Source: Pleurocapsa sp. PCC 7327
GTDB lineage: Bacteria > Cyanobacteriota > Cyanobacteriia > Cyanobacteriales > Microcystaceae
Direction: 5' to 3'
Length of the DNA: 64,000 nt
Assembly (NCBI RefSeq): GCF_000317025.1
Contig: NC_019689.1
Coordinates: forward strand, 1,527,501 to 1,591,500
The position numbers were made by a program, and so were the translations under genes. This document shows, one piece after another, positions 27,051 through 35,701 of the stretch (positions are counted from its first letter, which is position 1; each line of letters starts with the position of its first letter). The notes beneath the pieces are model-generated. The model searched no databases and had not been told where the DNA came from. It was given only the letters and a program-made list of their open reading frames with translations.

Positions 27051-28106
27051 ATGGTTGCGACATTGACAGATGCAAAACGTACTGCAATTGCAGAAAAGTT
27101 GGCAAGTATGAAAGTTGTTCAAGAGTTGCTGATTGCCAACGAACAGCAGTTTCTTCAGCAAACTAATAATAAAGAATTGAGCGATTGCCTGGGCAAGATG
27201 CTGGAAGACGACCAGAAAAATTTGGGCATTATCGATACCGTCATTACTCAATACGGCATTCAAGCTCAACCTAAGCAGCATGTCCAGCAAACGATCGATA
27301 AAGCTCGGCAGATCGTGCAAGGTTCCGAGCTGTCGCTTTATGAAAAAATGACCCAGCACGAGTTGCTCAAGCACGCACAGGTGATGTCTGGATCAATCGT
27401 TCATAAGGCAGGTCAAGTGGTTGGAGCTGATATAGAGGCTGCGATCGCGCCTTTGAATGCAGTTAACTTTGAAAATCGCGCCCATCAAGAACAACTCAAA
27501 GGAGTACTAGAATATTTGGGCACGATGGAGTTAACCGGACAAGAGCCAGATCGAGGTTTTTGGGGAAGAATCCAGGATGCGATGGCTGCCGTAACGGGCG
27601 TTGTTGGTAGCGCCGTTACTCAAGCGTCCGACAAATCCGACATGAACATTCAAGGTATCATCCGCATGGATCGCCAGAAGGCAAAAACGCTGATTGCCGA
27701 AATTGAGAATAGCAGCGATTCTCAGAAGTGCCAAGAGTACTTCGGACAGCTTTACATGGATCTGATAGTGCATTCTGAGGCAGAAGAACAGGTCGTTTAT
27801 CCTAACGTGCGTTCCTTCTACGGGGATGATAACACGCAGGAACTCTATGACGAACAAGCTCAACTCAAACAAGTTCTTGAGCAGATGCGCCAAAGCGGTC
27901 CCACTTCCTCAGACTTCAAGTCCAATCTTCAACGAGTCAAGGAAATGGTAAACGACCATACCACTCAAGAAGAGACCACCATGTTTGCTGCGATTCGCAA
28001 TAACTGTTCTACCGCCCAGCAAGAGCAAATGGCAACTCAGTTTAAAGAAGCGAAGAAGCAATTGCAAACTCAGATGCAAAATCGGATGAGTAAGATGGCT
28101 CGCTAA
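27051..28106 (+). CDS. hemerythrin HHE-domain protein
   Basis: 351 residues from ATG 27051, which follows GAGGAGAAC; the 34-codon open extension upstream lacks such a site. Two helical-bundle halves are seen. In residues 1-200 KMTQHELLKHAQVM recalls a DUF-type ferritin-like or HHE bundle. The C-terminal half (about 225-345) has H-x3-E-x2-VVYP (DLIVHSEAEEQVVYP) and VNDHTTQEETTMFAAI, the iron-ligand pattern of hemerythrin-like cation-binding proteins. Likely cytoplasmic, binding iron and possibly O2 or NO. A terminator follows, suggesting a single-gene transcript. Confidence 0.82.
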   Translation: MVATLTDAKRTAIAEKLASMKVVQELLIANEQQFLQQTNNKELSDCLGKMLEDDQKNLGIIDTVITQYGIQAQPKQHVQQTIDKARQIVQGSELSLYEKMTQHELLKHAQVMSGSIVHKAGQVVGADIEAAIAPLNAVNFENRAHQEQLKGVLEYLGTMELTGQEPDRGFWGRIQDAMAAVTGVVGSAVTQASDKSDMNIQGIIRMDRQKAKTLIAEIENSSDSQKCQEYFGQLYMDLIVHSEAEEQVVYPNVRSFYGDDNTQELYDEQAQLKQVLEQMRQSGPTSSDFKSNLQRVKEMVNDHTTQEETTMFAAIRNNCSTAQQEQMATQFKEAKKQLQTQMQNRMSKMAR

Positions 28107-28116
28107 ACTTCTAAAG

Positions 28117-28147
28117 GAGGGGAAAAACTCGATTTTCCCCTCTTTAT
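28117..28147 (+). terminator. Rho-independent terminator
   Basis: Perfect 10-bp arms GAGGGGAAAA (28117-28126) and TTTTCCCCTC (28133-28142), with a 6-nt loop and a TTTATT tail, 11 bp after the hemerythrin stop. Confidence 0.85.
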
Positions 28148-28166
28148 TCCCAGCCCGAATTACTTA

Positions 28167-29081
28167 TTACCAGTCATTCTCTTCTGAGTGCTTTTCAATT
28201 TGAGAAATCGCCAATTTGATTATCGGCTTGATAGCCGTTTCGGGTTCCTGGGTCAATACAGCTCGTAGGGGTTCTATGGCAGCGCGATCGCCGATCTTCA
28301 TTAAGGCGAGAGCCGCTGCCTTTCGGCTTTCTCCATCGGCATGATGGAGTAACTCGACGAGATTGGGAATTGCTGGACGATGGCTTAGATTGCCCAAGGC
28401 TGCCGCCGCTTCGCAACGGACATTTTCGGCGGGATCGCTCAAGGCGTTAATCAGAAGGTTAAATGCTCCTTCTTCTGGCTCTTCTTGAGCGATTTTGGCG
28501 ATCGCTCCCACAACAGCAGCGCGAACCTCAGCCGAGTTAGAGGAAATCTCCCGATACAATAGCTCCTTCGCCTCTGCCCCAATAAACGCCAACGCCCATG
28601 CTGCATGTCCCTTAGTACTTTCGGGAGGCTCTGGCGAGGCTAAAATTTCTAATAATGCTGGCACTGCTGCTTCGCCCGTTCTAGCAAGCGCTCCGACCGA
28701 AGACCCTCGAACTACCGTATCCTCATCATTTAAGAAGGCACGAATCAAGGTTGGAATGGCAATCGGGTGAGCAATGAGCGTTAGGGTTTTGGCGGCAGCT
28801 CTGCGCACGACTACATTGGGATGATTGGCTAAAGCGTCCAGTAAAAACGGAATGGCAGGTTTACCAATTTCACCCAACGTCTCTGCGAAACTCAGCCTGA
28901 CCATCCCCCGCGAATCTCCCAAACTCTCAACCATTTGTTTAAGAAGCTGTCGATCTTCAGGATTGAAACTGCCTTGATTTAGCTGCTTGCTAACTGCTTC
29001 AAGCAAAGCATCTGTCTCTGCCTGAGACAGTTGGACAGAACTACCGCCAGATTGAGTTTCCCAGTTAAGTATGTTATCCAT
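28167..29081 (-). CDS. HEAT-repeat protein (PBS-lyase type)
   Basis: 304 residues. After a 55-residue N-terminal helical region, seven or so HEAT/PBS-lyase repeats run to the end (MVRLSFAETLGEIGKPAIPFLLDAL, VVVRRAAAKTLTLIAHPIAIPTLI, VVRGSSVGALARTGEAAVPALLEIL, AEVRAAVVGAIAKIAQ, NVRCEAAAALGNLSHRPAIPNLVELL). This architecture occurs in cyanobacterial CpcE/F-like and NblB-like proteins that attach, detach or handle bilins on phycobiliproteins, and in general scaffold proteins. No bilin-lyase partner adjoins it, so a lyase function is not claimed. Confidence 0.8.
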   Translation of the reverse strand: MDNILNWETQSGGSSVQLSQAETDALLEAVSKQLNQGSFNPEDRQLLKQMVESLGDSRGMVRLSFAETLGEIGKPAIPFLLDALANHPNVVVRRAAAKTLTLIAHPIAIPTLIRAFLNDEDTVVRGSSVGALARTGEAAVPALLEILASPEPPESTKGHAAWALAFIGAEAKELLYREISSNSAEVRAAVVGAIAKIAQEEPEEGAFNLLINALSDPAENVRCEAAAALGNLSHRPAIPNLVELLHHADGESRKAAALALMKIGDRAAIEPLRAVLTQEPETAIKPIIKLAISQIEKHSEENDW

Positions 29082-29423
29082 TGCTTTTGATATTAACTCA
29101 AGTTGCTAGCTATATCTAGCTATATAAAATGCTCCCTAAAATCTCACTACAAATCCTCCTTGGAGAGGGGAAAAGGGAAAAGGATGTGCCTCTTTTCCCT
29201 TTTCCCTTTTCCCTTTCCCCCTGGAGCGAAGCTTCTTTACCCTTTGCCCATTCAACTATCTGTAGCAGGTATTTAGGAAATTGGGATGAGATGTTTCGTT
29301 TCGCTATCGCTACGCTCAACATGACATTCTATACTTTTAAGTCTGAAACTCCTCTAGCTCGACTAATATACTCCTCTTTCATACTTGACACCTAACTTAT
29401 AGCTGCGTGATACTAGAGTTGCA
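29082..29423. other. intergenic region with purine/pyrimidine hairpin and repeat
   Basis: 342 bp. Positions 29164-29220 carry an imperfect hairpin of GGGGAAAAGGGAAAAGG and several CTTTTCCC units. Positions 29285-29327 carry a minus-strand copy of the AACATCT/GTCATG repeat. No gene seen; the decayed tnpB starts at 29424. Confidence 0.55.
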
Positions 29424-29520
29424 ATGAGGACAGCATACCAGTATAAGCTAAAACCAAACACTAAACAGAAAGCCGTTATTGATAGTTGGCTAGAGCTTCT
29501 AAGAAGGCAATACAACTATC

Positions 29521-30274
29521 GGCATTGCATAATGAGGATATGAAACGAGGGTAAAACCAATGCAATGTCCTGAATGTGGCTCTACTGCGCTCGGTAAGAA
29601 CGGTAAGCAAAGAGGTAAACAAAATTACCTTTGTAAAGCTTGTCGGCGGCAGTTCATTGAAACCTATGATCCCCCTGCAGGCTATGGTGATGAGTTTAAG
29701 CGGGACTGTCTCAAACTGGATGTCAACGGCATGGGATTTCGAGCCATTGAACGAGTCAAAGGCGTTCACCATACAACGGTGATTACTTGGGTCAAGCAAA
29801 TTGGGGAATTGTTAGCCGATGCTTACGAACCAGAAGTCACGCCGGAAGTGGGGGAATTGGATGAGTTGGAGACCTTTGTGGGCACAAAAAAACAAGATTT
29901 GGCTGTGGACTGCCGTTGACCACTTCAAAGCGGGGATTTTAGGGTGGGTTTTAGGGGCTCATAGCGCGGAAACGTTCCGTCCCTTGTGGGCCATCGTGGC
30001 CGCTTGGAAGTGCTATTTCTATGTCACCGATGGTTGGAAGGTCTATCCTGGTTTCATTCCCGATGGCGACCACATTATCAGCAAGACTTACATGACGCGG
30101 GTGGAAGGCGAAAATACCCGATTACGTCACTACCTGGCTCGATTGCACCGCAAGACGTTGTGCTACTCGAAGTCCGTAGCAATGCTAAAGCACTCGCTCA
30201 AATTGTTACTGCACTACCTGAAATTTGGAGAGGTGCCTGTCCCTCAGTGAATCATATGCTTATTCAGCAATGCC
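29521..30274 (+). mobile_element. IS1-family insertion sequence (754 bp)
   Basis: Terminal inverted repeats of 22 bp match at 18 positions: GGCATTGC..AATGAGGATATG at the left (29521-29542) and its complement at the right (30253-30274). The 8-bp direct repeat CAACTATC lies directly outside both ends (29513-29520 and 30275-30282), the IS1 target-duplication size. Removing the element and one repeat restores the tnpB reading frame (..RRQYNYRVAERL..), which proves the insertion site. Confidence 0.93.
29560..30250 (+). CDS. IS1-family transposase (two frames, A7 shift site)
   Basis: The first frame (29560-29919, 119 codons) has the zinc-ribbon CPECGSTALGKNG..CKACRRQF and helix-turn-helix GMGFRAIERVKGVHHTTVITW. 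The second frame, open from 29819, carries the DDE catalytic part: WTAVDHFKAG, YVTDGWKVYPG and VEGENTRLRHYLARLHRKT, and ends at 30250. They meet at seven A residues (29886-29892) after ..ETFVGT. The homologous single-ORF reading would be ..VGTK(K)NKIWLWTAVDH, so the second frame is +1 (equivalently -2) to the first. Either polymerase slippage on the A7 run makes the fused protein, or one A was gained and the element is dead. Confidence 0.88.
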
Positions 30275-31224
30275 CAACTATCGTGTGGCTGAACGTCTTA
30301 ACTGGTACGAACAGAATCGTTGCGATCTTAACTCTTGTTCTCTAGTAGTCTGAGTCTGCCATTTACCTCAATTAAAAGAACAGCCTTCGTATTACTCCCA
30401 AAAACGAGATTTGGTTAAGACAAAAGAATTGTTTCCTGGGTTGAAAGGAATTTATTCCCAAGTTTTGCCAGATTGCGTTGAAAGAGTAAAAAAATCTTTT
30501 GATAGGTTTCAAAAAGGAGATGCTAAAGGGAAGAAATCAGGAAAGCCTCGCTGCAAAGGAATAGGTAGATATCGTAGTTTTACCTATACTAAAATGAAGC
30601 AAGACTGTATCTCTAACAGATTAATTAATCTACCTAAAATAGGTAAAGTTAAATTAATTCAACATAGAAAATTACCTGCTGGTTTCACCGTTAAAACAGC
30701 TACGATAACCAAGAAAGCCGATGGTTATTATGTCACTCTATCCTTAGAGGATAAATCAGTCCCTCAAATAACTATCGATACTATTCCTACTTGGGAAAAC
30801 ACTATCGGTATTGATAGGGGACTGAAATCTTTCTTGGTAACTAGCGACGGAGAAGAGATTGAGATTCAAAAACATTAGCGTAAAGCTCAGATAAAGATTA
30901 AGAGTCAAACAAAAGAAAGTTTCTCGTAAAAGAAAAGGAAGCAATAATCGTAAAAAAGCGGTATCTAAACTTGCTAGAACACATCAAAAAATAGCTAACA
31001 GTGGTTATAAAGTTCCCAAGAAGTTAAAGGATAGAATCCATAGTTGCGATAACTGTGGGACTGTTTTGTGTCGTGATGTTAATGCAAAAATATAAAACAA
31101 ATTGGCGGTGGGAATACCCCTCAATAAAGCCTATCGAGGAGCCGAAGCAGTAGCTGGGGTTGGTAAGAAGCCCCTGCTAGAACTCGTCAGGGTTTAGCGG
31201 TAGGAGTATTCACGAGGTCGTTAA

Positions 31225-32112
31225 ATGTCAAATCTGCGAACGAATAATATTGCTGAACGCACTATTCAATATTTGAGTGATAAACAGTGCGCCAACGGGG
31301 GCTTCTGTGCTTACAAAATGGAATACCTGGAAGAACCCAATCCCAGAGATACATTTTTTGCCGTGGCATCTTTTCAACTTTTAGGAGAAGCCATTCCCAA
31401 CCGCGATCGCGTAGAAGCCTATCTCCATCAAATTTTGACCGAGCTAAAAACGTGCCTTTTGCCGCCAACGGGCACGCTATCGAAAATTCACAGTGCCTCT
31501 GCCTTTAACTACCTGTACTTTCCCTTCTATACGCTTTACCGCATGGGCAGTCTGCATCTGGATGAATTTTGGCAGGAAGTTCTCAGCCGTCTGGAAATCC
31601 TCCTGCCAGAGCAGATGTATCCCAATGAATCGGGTGCCAGCCAGCAATGGCTCCTGCGAAAAGTCAGAACTAAAAAACTCTGTGGAGCGATACCGAATCA
31701 TCAGCAAATCATCGATTTTGTTCTGAATCTAAAAAACGAGGGAGGCTTCGGCATTAAACCAAACCTAATTGATACTTATTGGAGTATTTCACTGCTAGAG
31801 GAGCTGGATTATGACCTGAGCCACATGGACGACACTCGCCAGTTTATACAGCGTCTCCAGGTTCCTCAGACTGGATTTACCTTAACAGAAGAGGGGATCG
31901 CGACCAGTCTTGAAGTGATATATGCAGGTATTTTTGCCAGTCTCATGTTGCAGATGGAAATTCCTTATTTTGACGCAGCCCTGCAGTTTGTGCGAATGTG
32001 CCAGATGGAACGGGGAGGATTTGCGCGTATGCCTGTAGGACTGCCCGATCTTGAGTGTACCTACCGAGCATTAAAAGTTCTCAAAACCCGTACCGATAGC
32101 GACCTAATCTAG
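31225..32112 (+). CDS. prenyltransferase/terpene-cyclase-fold repeat protein
   Basis: 295 residues of alpha/alpha-toroid repeats. The Gly-Gly-Phe turns recur: QCANGGFCAYK (about 25), NEGGFGIKPNLIDTYWSISLLEEL (about 171) and MERGGFARMPVGLPDLECTYRALKVL (about 263), as in prenyltransferase beta subunits and squalene/oxidosqualene cyclases. The zinc Asp-x-Cys motif of protein prenyltransferases is not evident: the equivalent reads LIDTYW. The DxDD acid motif of class II cyclases is also not seen. So the fold is fairly clear but a catalytic role is not. The start ATG follows CACGAGGT. The gene lies directly after transposon debris, so it may have arrived by transfer. Confidence 0.68.
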   Translation: MSNLRTNNIAERTIQYLSDKQCANGGFCAYKMEYLEEPNPRDTFFAVASFQLLGEAIPNRDRVEAYLHQILTELKTCLLPPTGTLSKIHSASAFNYLYFPFYTLYRMGSLHLDEFWQEVLSRLEILLPEQMYPNESGASQQWLLRKVRTKKLCGAIPNHQQIIDFVLNLKNEGGFGIKPNLIDTYWSISLLEELDYDLSHMDDTRQFIQRLQVPQTGFTLTEEGIATSLEVIYAGIFASLMLQMEIPYFDAALQFVRMCQMERGGFARMPVGLPDLECTYRALKVLKTRTDSDLI

Positions 32113-32494
32113 TCAGGAATAGGGAGAATGGGGAAACAGCAGAGATCGCATAGCTAAGCAAGGGTTGAAACACGAATGGCACTAAGAAAAGTGAAAACGC
32201 TAAGACTTGAGGTCGCTAAATGCACGGGTTCGCCCTTCGCAGATTGGGCTGCCAACTGGCAAACCTTTTGTGAATACATCCAGATTGCGCGATCGTGACT
32301 TCAGTAAGAGTTCTTAAATCTGATTAAATAAAGATATTCGAGTTAGAAGTGCGAGCATCCTGCTCGCGTGTAAGCCTAACTTGCGAGCAAGATGCTCGCA
32401 CCCACCAATCAATTTTAAGCAAATTCGATCGGATTTCCGCTCTCTAATGGACAAACGCGATATATCGCACCCTTACACCGATAATCAATCGAAG
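32113..32494. other. intergenic region with hairpin repeat
   Basis: About 380 bp between the toroid protein and the CpeY-like gene. Positions 32347-32401 carry the paired GCGAGCA hairpins described at 18 kb. A 40-codon open frame from ATG 32176 (MALRKVKTLRLEV..) to TGA 32296 has no clear ribosome binding site and no family I know, so it is mentioned here only. Confidence 0.45.
32347..32401. repeat. paired GCGAGCA palindromic hairpin repeat
   Basis: GTGCGAGCATCCTGCTCGC (32349-32367) and TTGCGAGCAAGATGCTCGCA (32381-32400), joined by GTGTAAGCCTAAC. The arrangement and spacer match 18081-18135. One-hairpin relatives are at 9928-9950 and 63541-63559. Confidence 0.75.
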
Positions 32495-33778
32495 ATGGAC
32501 AAACGTTTTTTCAATATCTTTAATTTGACCGAAGACGAGGCGATCGCGCTCTTAAAAACCCCGCCAGAGCAACTTGAAGATAAAACCGATCGCTACATTG
32601 CCGCTTCTCATTTAATTAACTTTCCCACAGAACGCGCGATCGATGCTTTGATTGAAGCCGTTCGCGTTCGCGATCGAGACCTCTACAATCGCATCACGCG
32701 ACGCAAAGCCATAGAAAGTTTAGGACGATTAAAAGCAACAGTAGCCATACCCGTCATTCGCGCTTGCTTAGCGGATGAAGATTGTTACACAGTAGAAAAT
32801 GCAGTTTGGGCAATTGGGGAAATTGGCACAGATGATGAGGCAATTTTAGAAGAGATCGCCCAATTGTTAGATAAGCCGGAACAGAGTTATCGGGTTATTA
32901 TTCAGACGTTGGCTAAATTTAACTATCGAAACGCTCTAGATCGGATTCAAAAATTTGTTGACTCTGATAACGAACCAATTGCTTCTGCTGCGATCGCAGC
33001 CGTTGCCCGTTTTAGCGGCGATTATAGCCAGATTGGTAAAGTTGTTGGCTTCCTGCAACACGAAAGCGTCAATGCACGGCGAGCTTGCATTCAAGATTTG
33101 ATCGATGCCCAGTATTACGATGCGATTCCTGAGATTGCGAAATGCCCCGTCTCTGTTATTTTTAGACTGCGAGGAATTCGCTTGTTAGCCGATACAGGCA
33201 CGTCCGCCGGGAAAATTAGTTTTCAGGAAATAGAACCCCATTTGGATCGAGCAATCCGCGATCGCCCAGACGAGCTAAATTTAGTTCACGAATACGACCA
33301 GCCTCCTAGTTTAGCCTTTCTCGTTAACGAGCTATACCAGACCGATTTCGGACGGTGTTATCTCGCCAGTAAAACGCTGCTAGAAATCTATCCAGACGAA
33401 GCACCAGAGGCGTTGATGGCAACTTATGCCGAACAAGCGCACAACGACTACGGAGCGCACTATCACGTTATCAAACTGCTCGGCTGGCTCAAATATGCTC
33501 CTGCTTTCGATCTGCTAGTAGAAGCCTTACAAAATCCTCGCCCCCAGTTTCAAAAATCTCGCGCTGCCGCTGCGATCGCGCTAGCTAATTTAGGGGACGA
33601 ACGGGCGATTCCTCTGCTTAAAGCGTCTTTGAATACTAATATTTGGGATTTGAAATATGCCTGTTTGCTAGCATTAAAACAGTTTGGAGACGATAGCGGC
33701 AAAGAGATAGCAGCTCGCGATCCCGATTGGTTAGTTCGAGCCAAAGCAATGGCTGAATTGCTGGACAATTCCACATGA
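32495..33778 (+). CDS. CpeY-like HEAT-repeat bilin lyase / phycobilisome protein
   Basis: 427 residues from ATG 32495 (MDKRFFNIFNLTEDEAIALL..); an in-frame ATG at 32447 (MDKRDISH..) would add 16. From memory, the start, TDRYIAASHLINFPTERAIDAL, CLADEDCYTVENAVWAIGEIGT, ARRACIQDLIDAQYYDAIPEIAKCPVSVIFRLRGIRLLAD and HVIKLLGWLKYAPAFDLLVEAL closely match CpeY, the E/F-clan lyase that attaches bilin to alpha-phycoerythrin in PE-making strains. HEAT repeats run the length. No cpeZ or phycoerythrin genes adjoin it here, so the exact substrate is inferred. The stop overlaps the next start by four bases (ATGA), implying cotranscription. Confidence 0.8.
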   Translation: MDKRFFNIFNLTEDEAIALLKTPPEQLEDKTDRYIAASHLINFPTERAIDALIEAVRVRDRDLYNRITRRKAIESLGRLKATVAIPVIRACLADEDCYTVENAVWAIGEIGTDDEAILEEIAQLLDKPEQSYRVIIQTLAKFNYRNALDRIQKFVDSDNEPIASAAIAAVARFSGDYSQIGKVVGFLQHESVNARRACIQDLIDAQYYDAIPEIAKCPVSVIFRLRGIRLLADTGTSAGKISFQEIEPHLDRAIRDRPDELNLVHEYDQPPSLAFLVNELYQTDFGRCYLASKTLLEIYPDEAPEALMATYAEQAHNDYGAHYHVIKLLGWLKYAPAFDLLVEALQNPRPQFQKSRAAAAIALANLGDERAIPLLKASLNTNIWDLKYACLLALKQFGDDSGKEIAARDPDWLVRAKAMAELLDNST

Positions 33779-34452
33779 AACCTAAAGTAATAATTCGTTA
33801 CCTTTTGAGCACTTGCTTATTGATAGTATTATTCCCCGCGATCGGTTTATGGATTCCAAGGAAATGGGATGATGACTCGCAAGCAAGCTGTCAGTATCGA
33901 GTTTGCGTTGCCAAATTTGGATACCATTCCAATATCTTCGTTCCGGTTCGCAATGCAATCTTTGATTGGCGAGATTATTTAACGATCGATAATGCCAATG
34001 AAAATGCTCGCTCGGACTACCACTATTTGGCATTTGGTTGGGGAGAACGTGCTTGGTACATCAATCCGCCCGTGCAACTCGGTCGCAAAATTCTCTACGG
34101 TTTGAGAGCGCTGTTGCTTCCCAATGCCTCTGTTATTAGAGTTCAACGCTATCGCAATTTACCGCGGCATGAGGAAATTAAATGCGTTGGCGTGAGCCAG
34201 ACTAACTATTTGAAATTGATGCAATTTATCGAGCAGTCCTTTCAAAGAGATGCCTGTGGTAAAATCATTCGAGTAGCAGACAAACCTCAGTGGAATGCCA
34301 CCTTTTATGAGGCTCAAGGAACTTATTCATTGCTAAATAATAGCAACCATTGGACAGCAAGAGGATTGAGAATTGCCAATCTTAATACGCCCCTTTGGGC
34401 AGGTCATGCGACTGCTATCATGCACCTATTAGAAAGTCATTGTTACCCGTAA
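33775..34452 (+). CDS. DUF2459 (TIGR02117-type) membrane-anchored protein
   Basis: 225 residues with an N-terminal membrane anchor or signal (about 7-27). The layout KFGYHSNIFVPV, LAFGWGERAWY, LNNSNHWTARGL (Cys/His-like NHW element) fits DUF2459/TIGR02117, a family of unknown function with a putative papain-like or transglutaminase-like fold. Translation is coupled to the CpeY-like gene by a 4-bp ATGA overlap, an odd pairing. A role together with the lyase is possible but not supported otherwise. It converges on the M20 gene. Confidence 0.78.
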   Translation: MKPKVIIRYLLSTCLLIVLFPAIGLWIPRKWDDDSQASCQYRVCVAKFGYHSNIFVPVRNAIFDWRDYLTIDNANENARSDYHYLAFGWGERAWYINPPVQLGRKILYGLRALLLPNASVIRVQRYRNLPRHEEIKCVGVSQTNYLKLMQFIEQSFQRDACGKIIRVADKPQWNATFYEAQGTYSLLNNSNHWTARGLRIANLNTPLWAGHATAIMHLLESHCYP

Positions 34453-34461
34453 ACATTCTCT

Positions 34462-35643
34462 TCATCGCACTACTTGCCAATACTTATAAGCTGCATAAGC
34501 TAGCGTTACTACCCCCGTTACGATCGCTGATTCATCCACCTCAAATTCGGGATGATGCAAGGGAGGATTGTGCTTGTCGGGATACCCTATCCCCAGACGA
34601 AACATGCTTCCGGGGGCTTGTTCTAGATAGAGAGAAAAATCTTCTGCCCCCAAAGACGGTTCGGTGAGAAGCTGTACGCGCTCGCTTCCCCAAGCCTCTC
34701 GGCTAGCAGTTTCCAATAGCTGAGTCAAAGTTAAATCATTTTGTACTGAAGGTACGCCGCGACGATAGTTCATTTCGTATTTCGCGCCATAGCTATTGCA
34801 GACATTGGCGACAATTCTTTCAATCCACTGCGGTAAATTGGCATGGGTATCGGGATGAAGCGATCGCACCGTCCCCGCCATCCGCACGCGATCGGCAATC
34901 ACATTTGGCGCCCTGCCGCCGCTAATTTGTCCGATCGTTAAGACAATGGGACGCAAGGGATTTTGCGTGCGACTGATAGCTTGCTGTAGGGTTGTAATCA
35001 CCTGAGAGGCAATCCAAATGGCATCGATCGCTTCGTGAGGACGCGCCCCATGACCCGACTCTCCCTGAATAAAGATTTCTAAATCGTCTGCCGCTGCCGT
35101 CAGTACCCCATAGCGAATGCCCACAGAACGGGCTGGAATCGAAGGAAATACGTGAACCCCAAAAATAGCACTTACATCTCGCATCGCCCCGTCTCGAATC
35201 ATCCAGCTAGCTCCCTGAGCGATTTCTTCGGCGGGTTGAAACAGAAAGCGTACATTTCCTGGCAGGGGTTCTGTAAGCTGAGACAACACCATTGCCACTC
35301 CCAACCCTACGGTTGTATGCACGTCATGACCGCAGGCGTGCATAATTCCGGGTTTGCGAGAGGCGAACTCTAGATCGGCTCTCTCCTGAATGGGCAGAGC
35401 ATCCATATCGGTGCGAATTGCCAAAATGCGAGCGTCGCTGCCGTTCCCTTGCAGGTTTCCTACAACGCCTGTTTTGCCTACCGCTTCTTGTACCTGAACG
35501 CCGCAGGAAGACAAAACCCCCGCGACGTAGGCAGCCGTTTGATATTCCTGTCCGCTTAATTCGGGATGGGCATGGATATGGCGGCGAATTTCAATCAATC
35601 GAGGCGCTAGGGTTTCTGCTAAATCTTTAATCTCAGAGAGCAT
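34462..35643 (-). CDS. M20-family amidohydrolase
   Basis: 393 residues, an M20D metallo-hydrolase of the N-acyl amino acid / hippurate / IAA-conjugate type. Metal ligands are visible in GIMHACGHDVHTTVG (about 98-112, Cys-Gly-His-Asp) and PAEEIAQGA (about 136-144), with LGAEDFSLYL and the final NPPLHHPEFEVDE carrying further ligands. A dimerisation lid domain (about 180-290) interrupts the catalytic domain. Typically it releases an acid from an N-acyl amino acid. Substrate in this organism unknown. Confidence 0.9.
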   Translation of the reverse strand: MLSEIKDLAETLAPRLIEIRRHIHAHPELSGQEYQTAAYVAGVLSSCGVQVQEAVGKTGVVGNLQGNGSDARILAIRTDMDALPIQERADLEFASRKPGIMHACGHDVHTTVGLGVAMVLSQLTEPLPGNVRFLFQPAEEIAQGASWMIRDGAMRDVSAIFGVHVFPSIPARSVGIRYGVLTAAADDLEIFIQGESGHGARPHEAIDAIWIASQVITTLQQAISRTQNPLRPIVLTIGQISGGRAPNVIADRVRMAGTVRSLHPDTHANLPQWIERIVANVCNSYGAKYEMNYRRGVPSVQNDLTLTQLLETASREAWGSERVQLLTEPSLGAEDFSLYLEQAPGSMFRLGIGYPDKHNPPLHHPEFEVDESAIVTGVVTLAYAAYKYWQVVR

Positions 35644-35701
35644 TGGCTATTACAACGGTACGCTTTATTAAGATGTTAATATAACTTTACTGTGGCTAAT
35701 T

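Larger units (their letters stand above)
29424..31197 (+). pseudogene. decayed IS605/IS607-type tnpB (OrfB), split by IS1
   Basis: The start MRTAYQYKLKPNTKQKAVIDSW (29424) runs to QYNY, is cut by the IS1 at 29521-30274, and resumes YRVAERLNWYEQNRC. A TGA at about 30349 interrupts it. The middle reads VKTKELFPGLKGIYSQVLPD..RVKKSFDRF and continues to IGIDRGLKSFLVTSDGEEIE, the first RuvC Asp region. A TAG at 30876 and a frame change follow, then KKVSRKRKGSNNRKKAVSKLARTHQ. The RuvC Glu segment is deleted, and the zinc-finger remnant CDNCGTVLCRDVNA follows. Clearly non-functional before or after the IS1 insertion. No tnpA is present. Confidence 0.85.

Noticed and set aside
32176-32298. 40-codon frame MALRKVKTLRLEV..
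   Set aside because: No ribosome binding site, no homology I recognise; kept only as a note in the intergenic entry.
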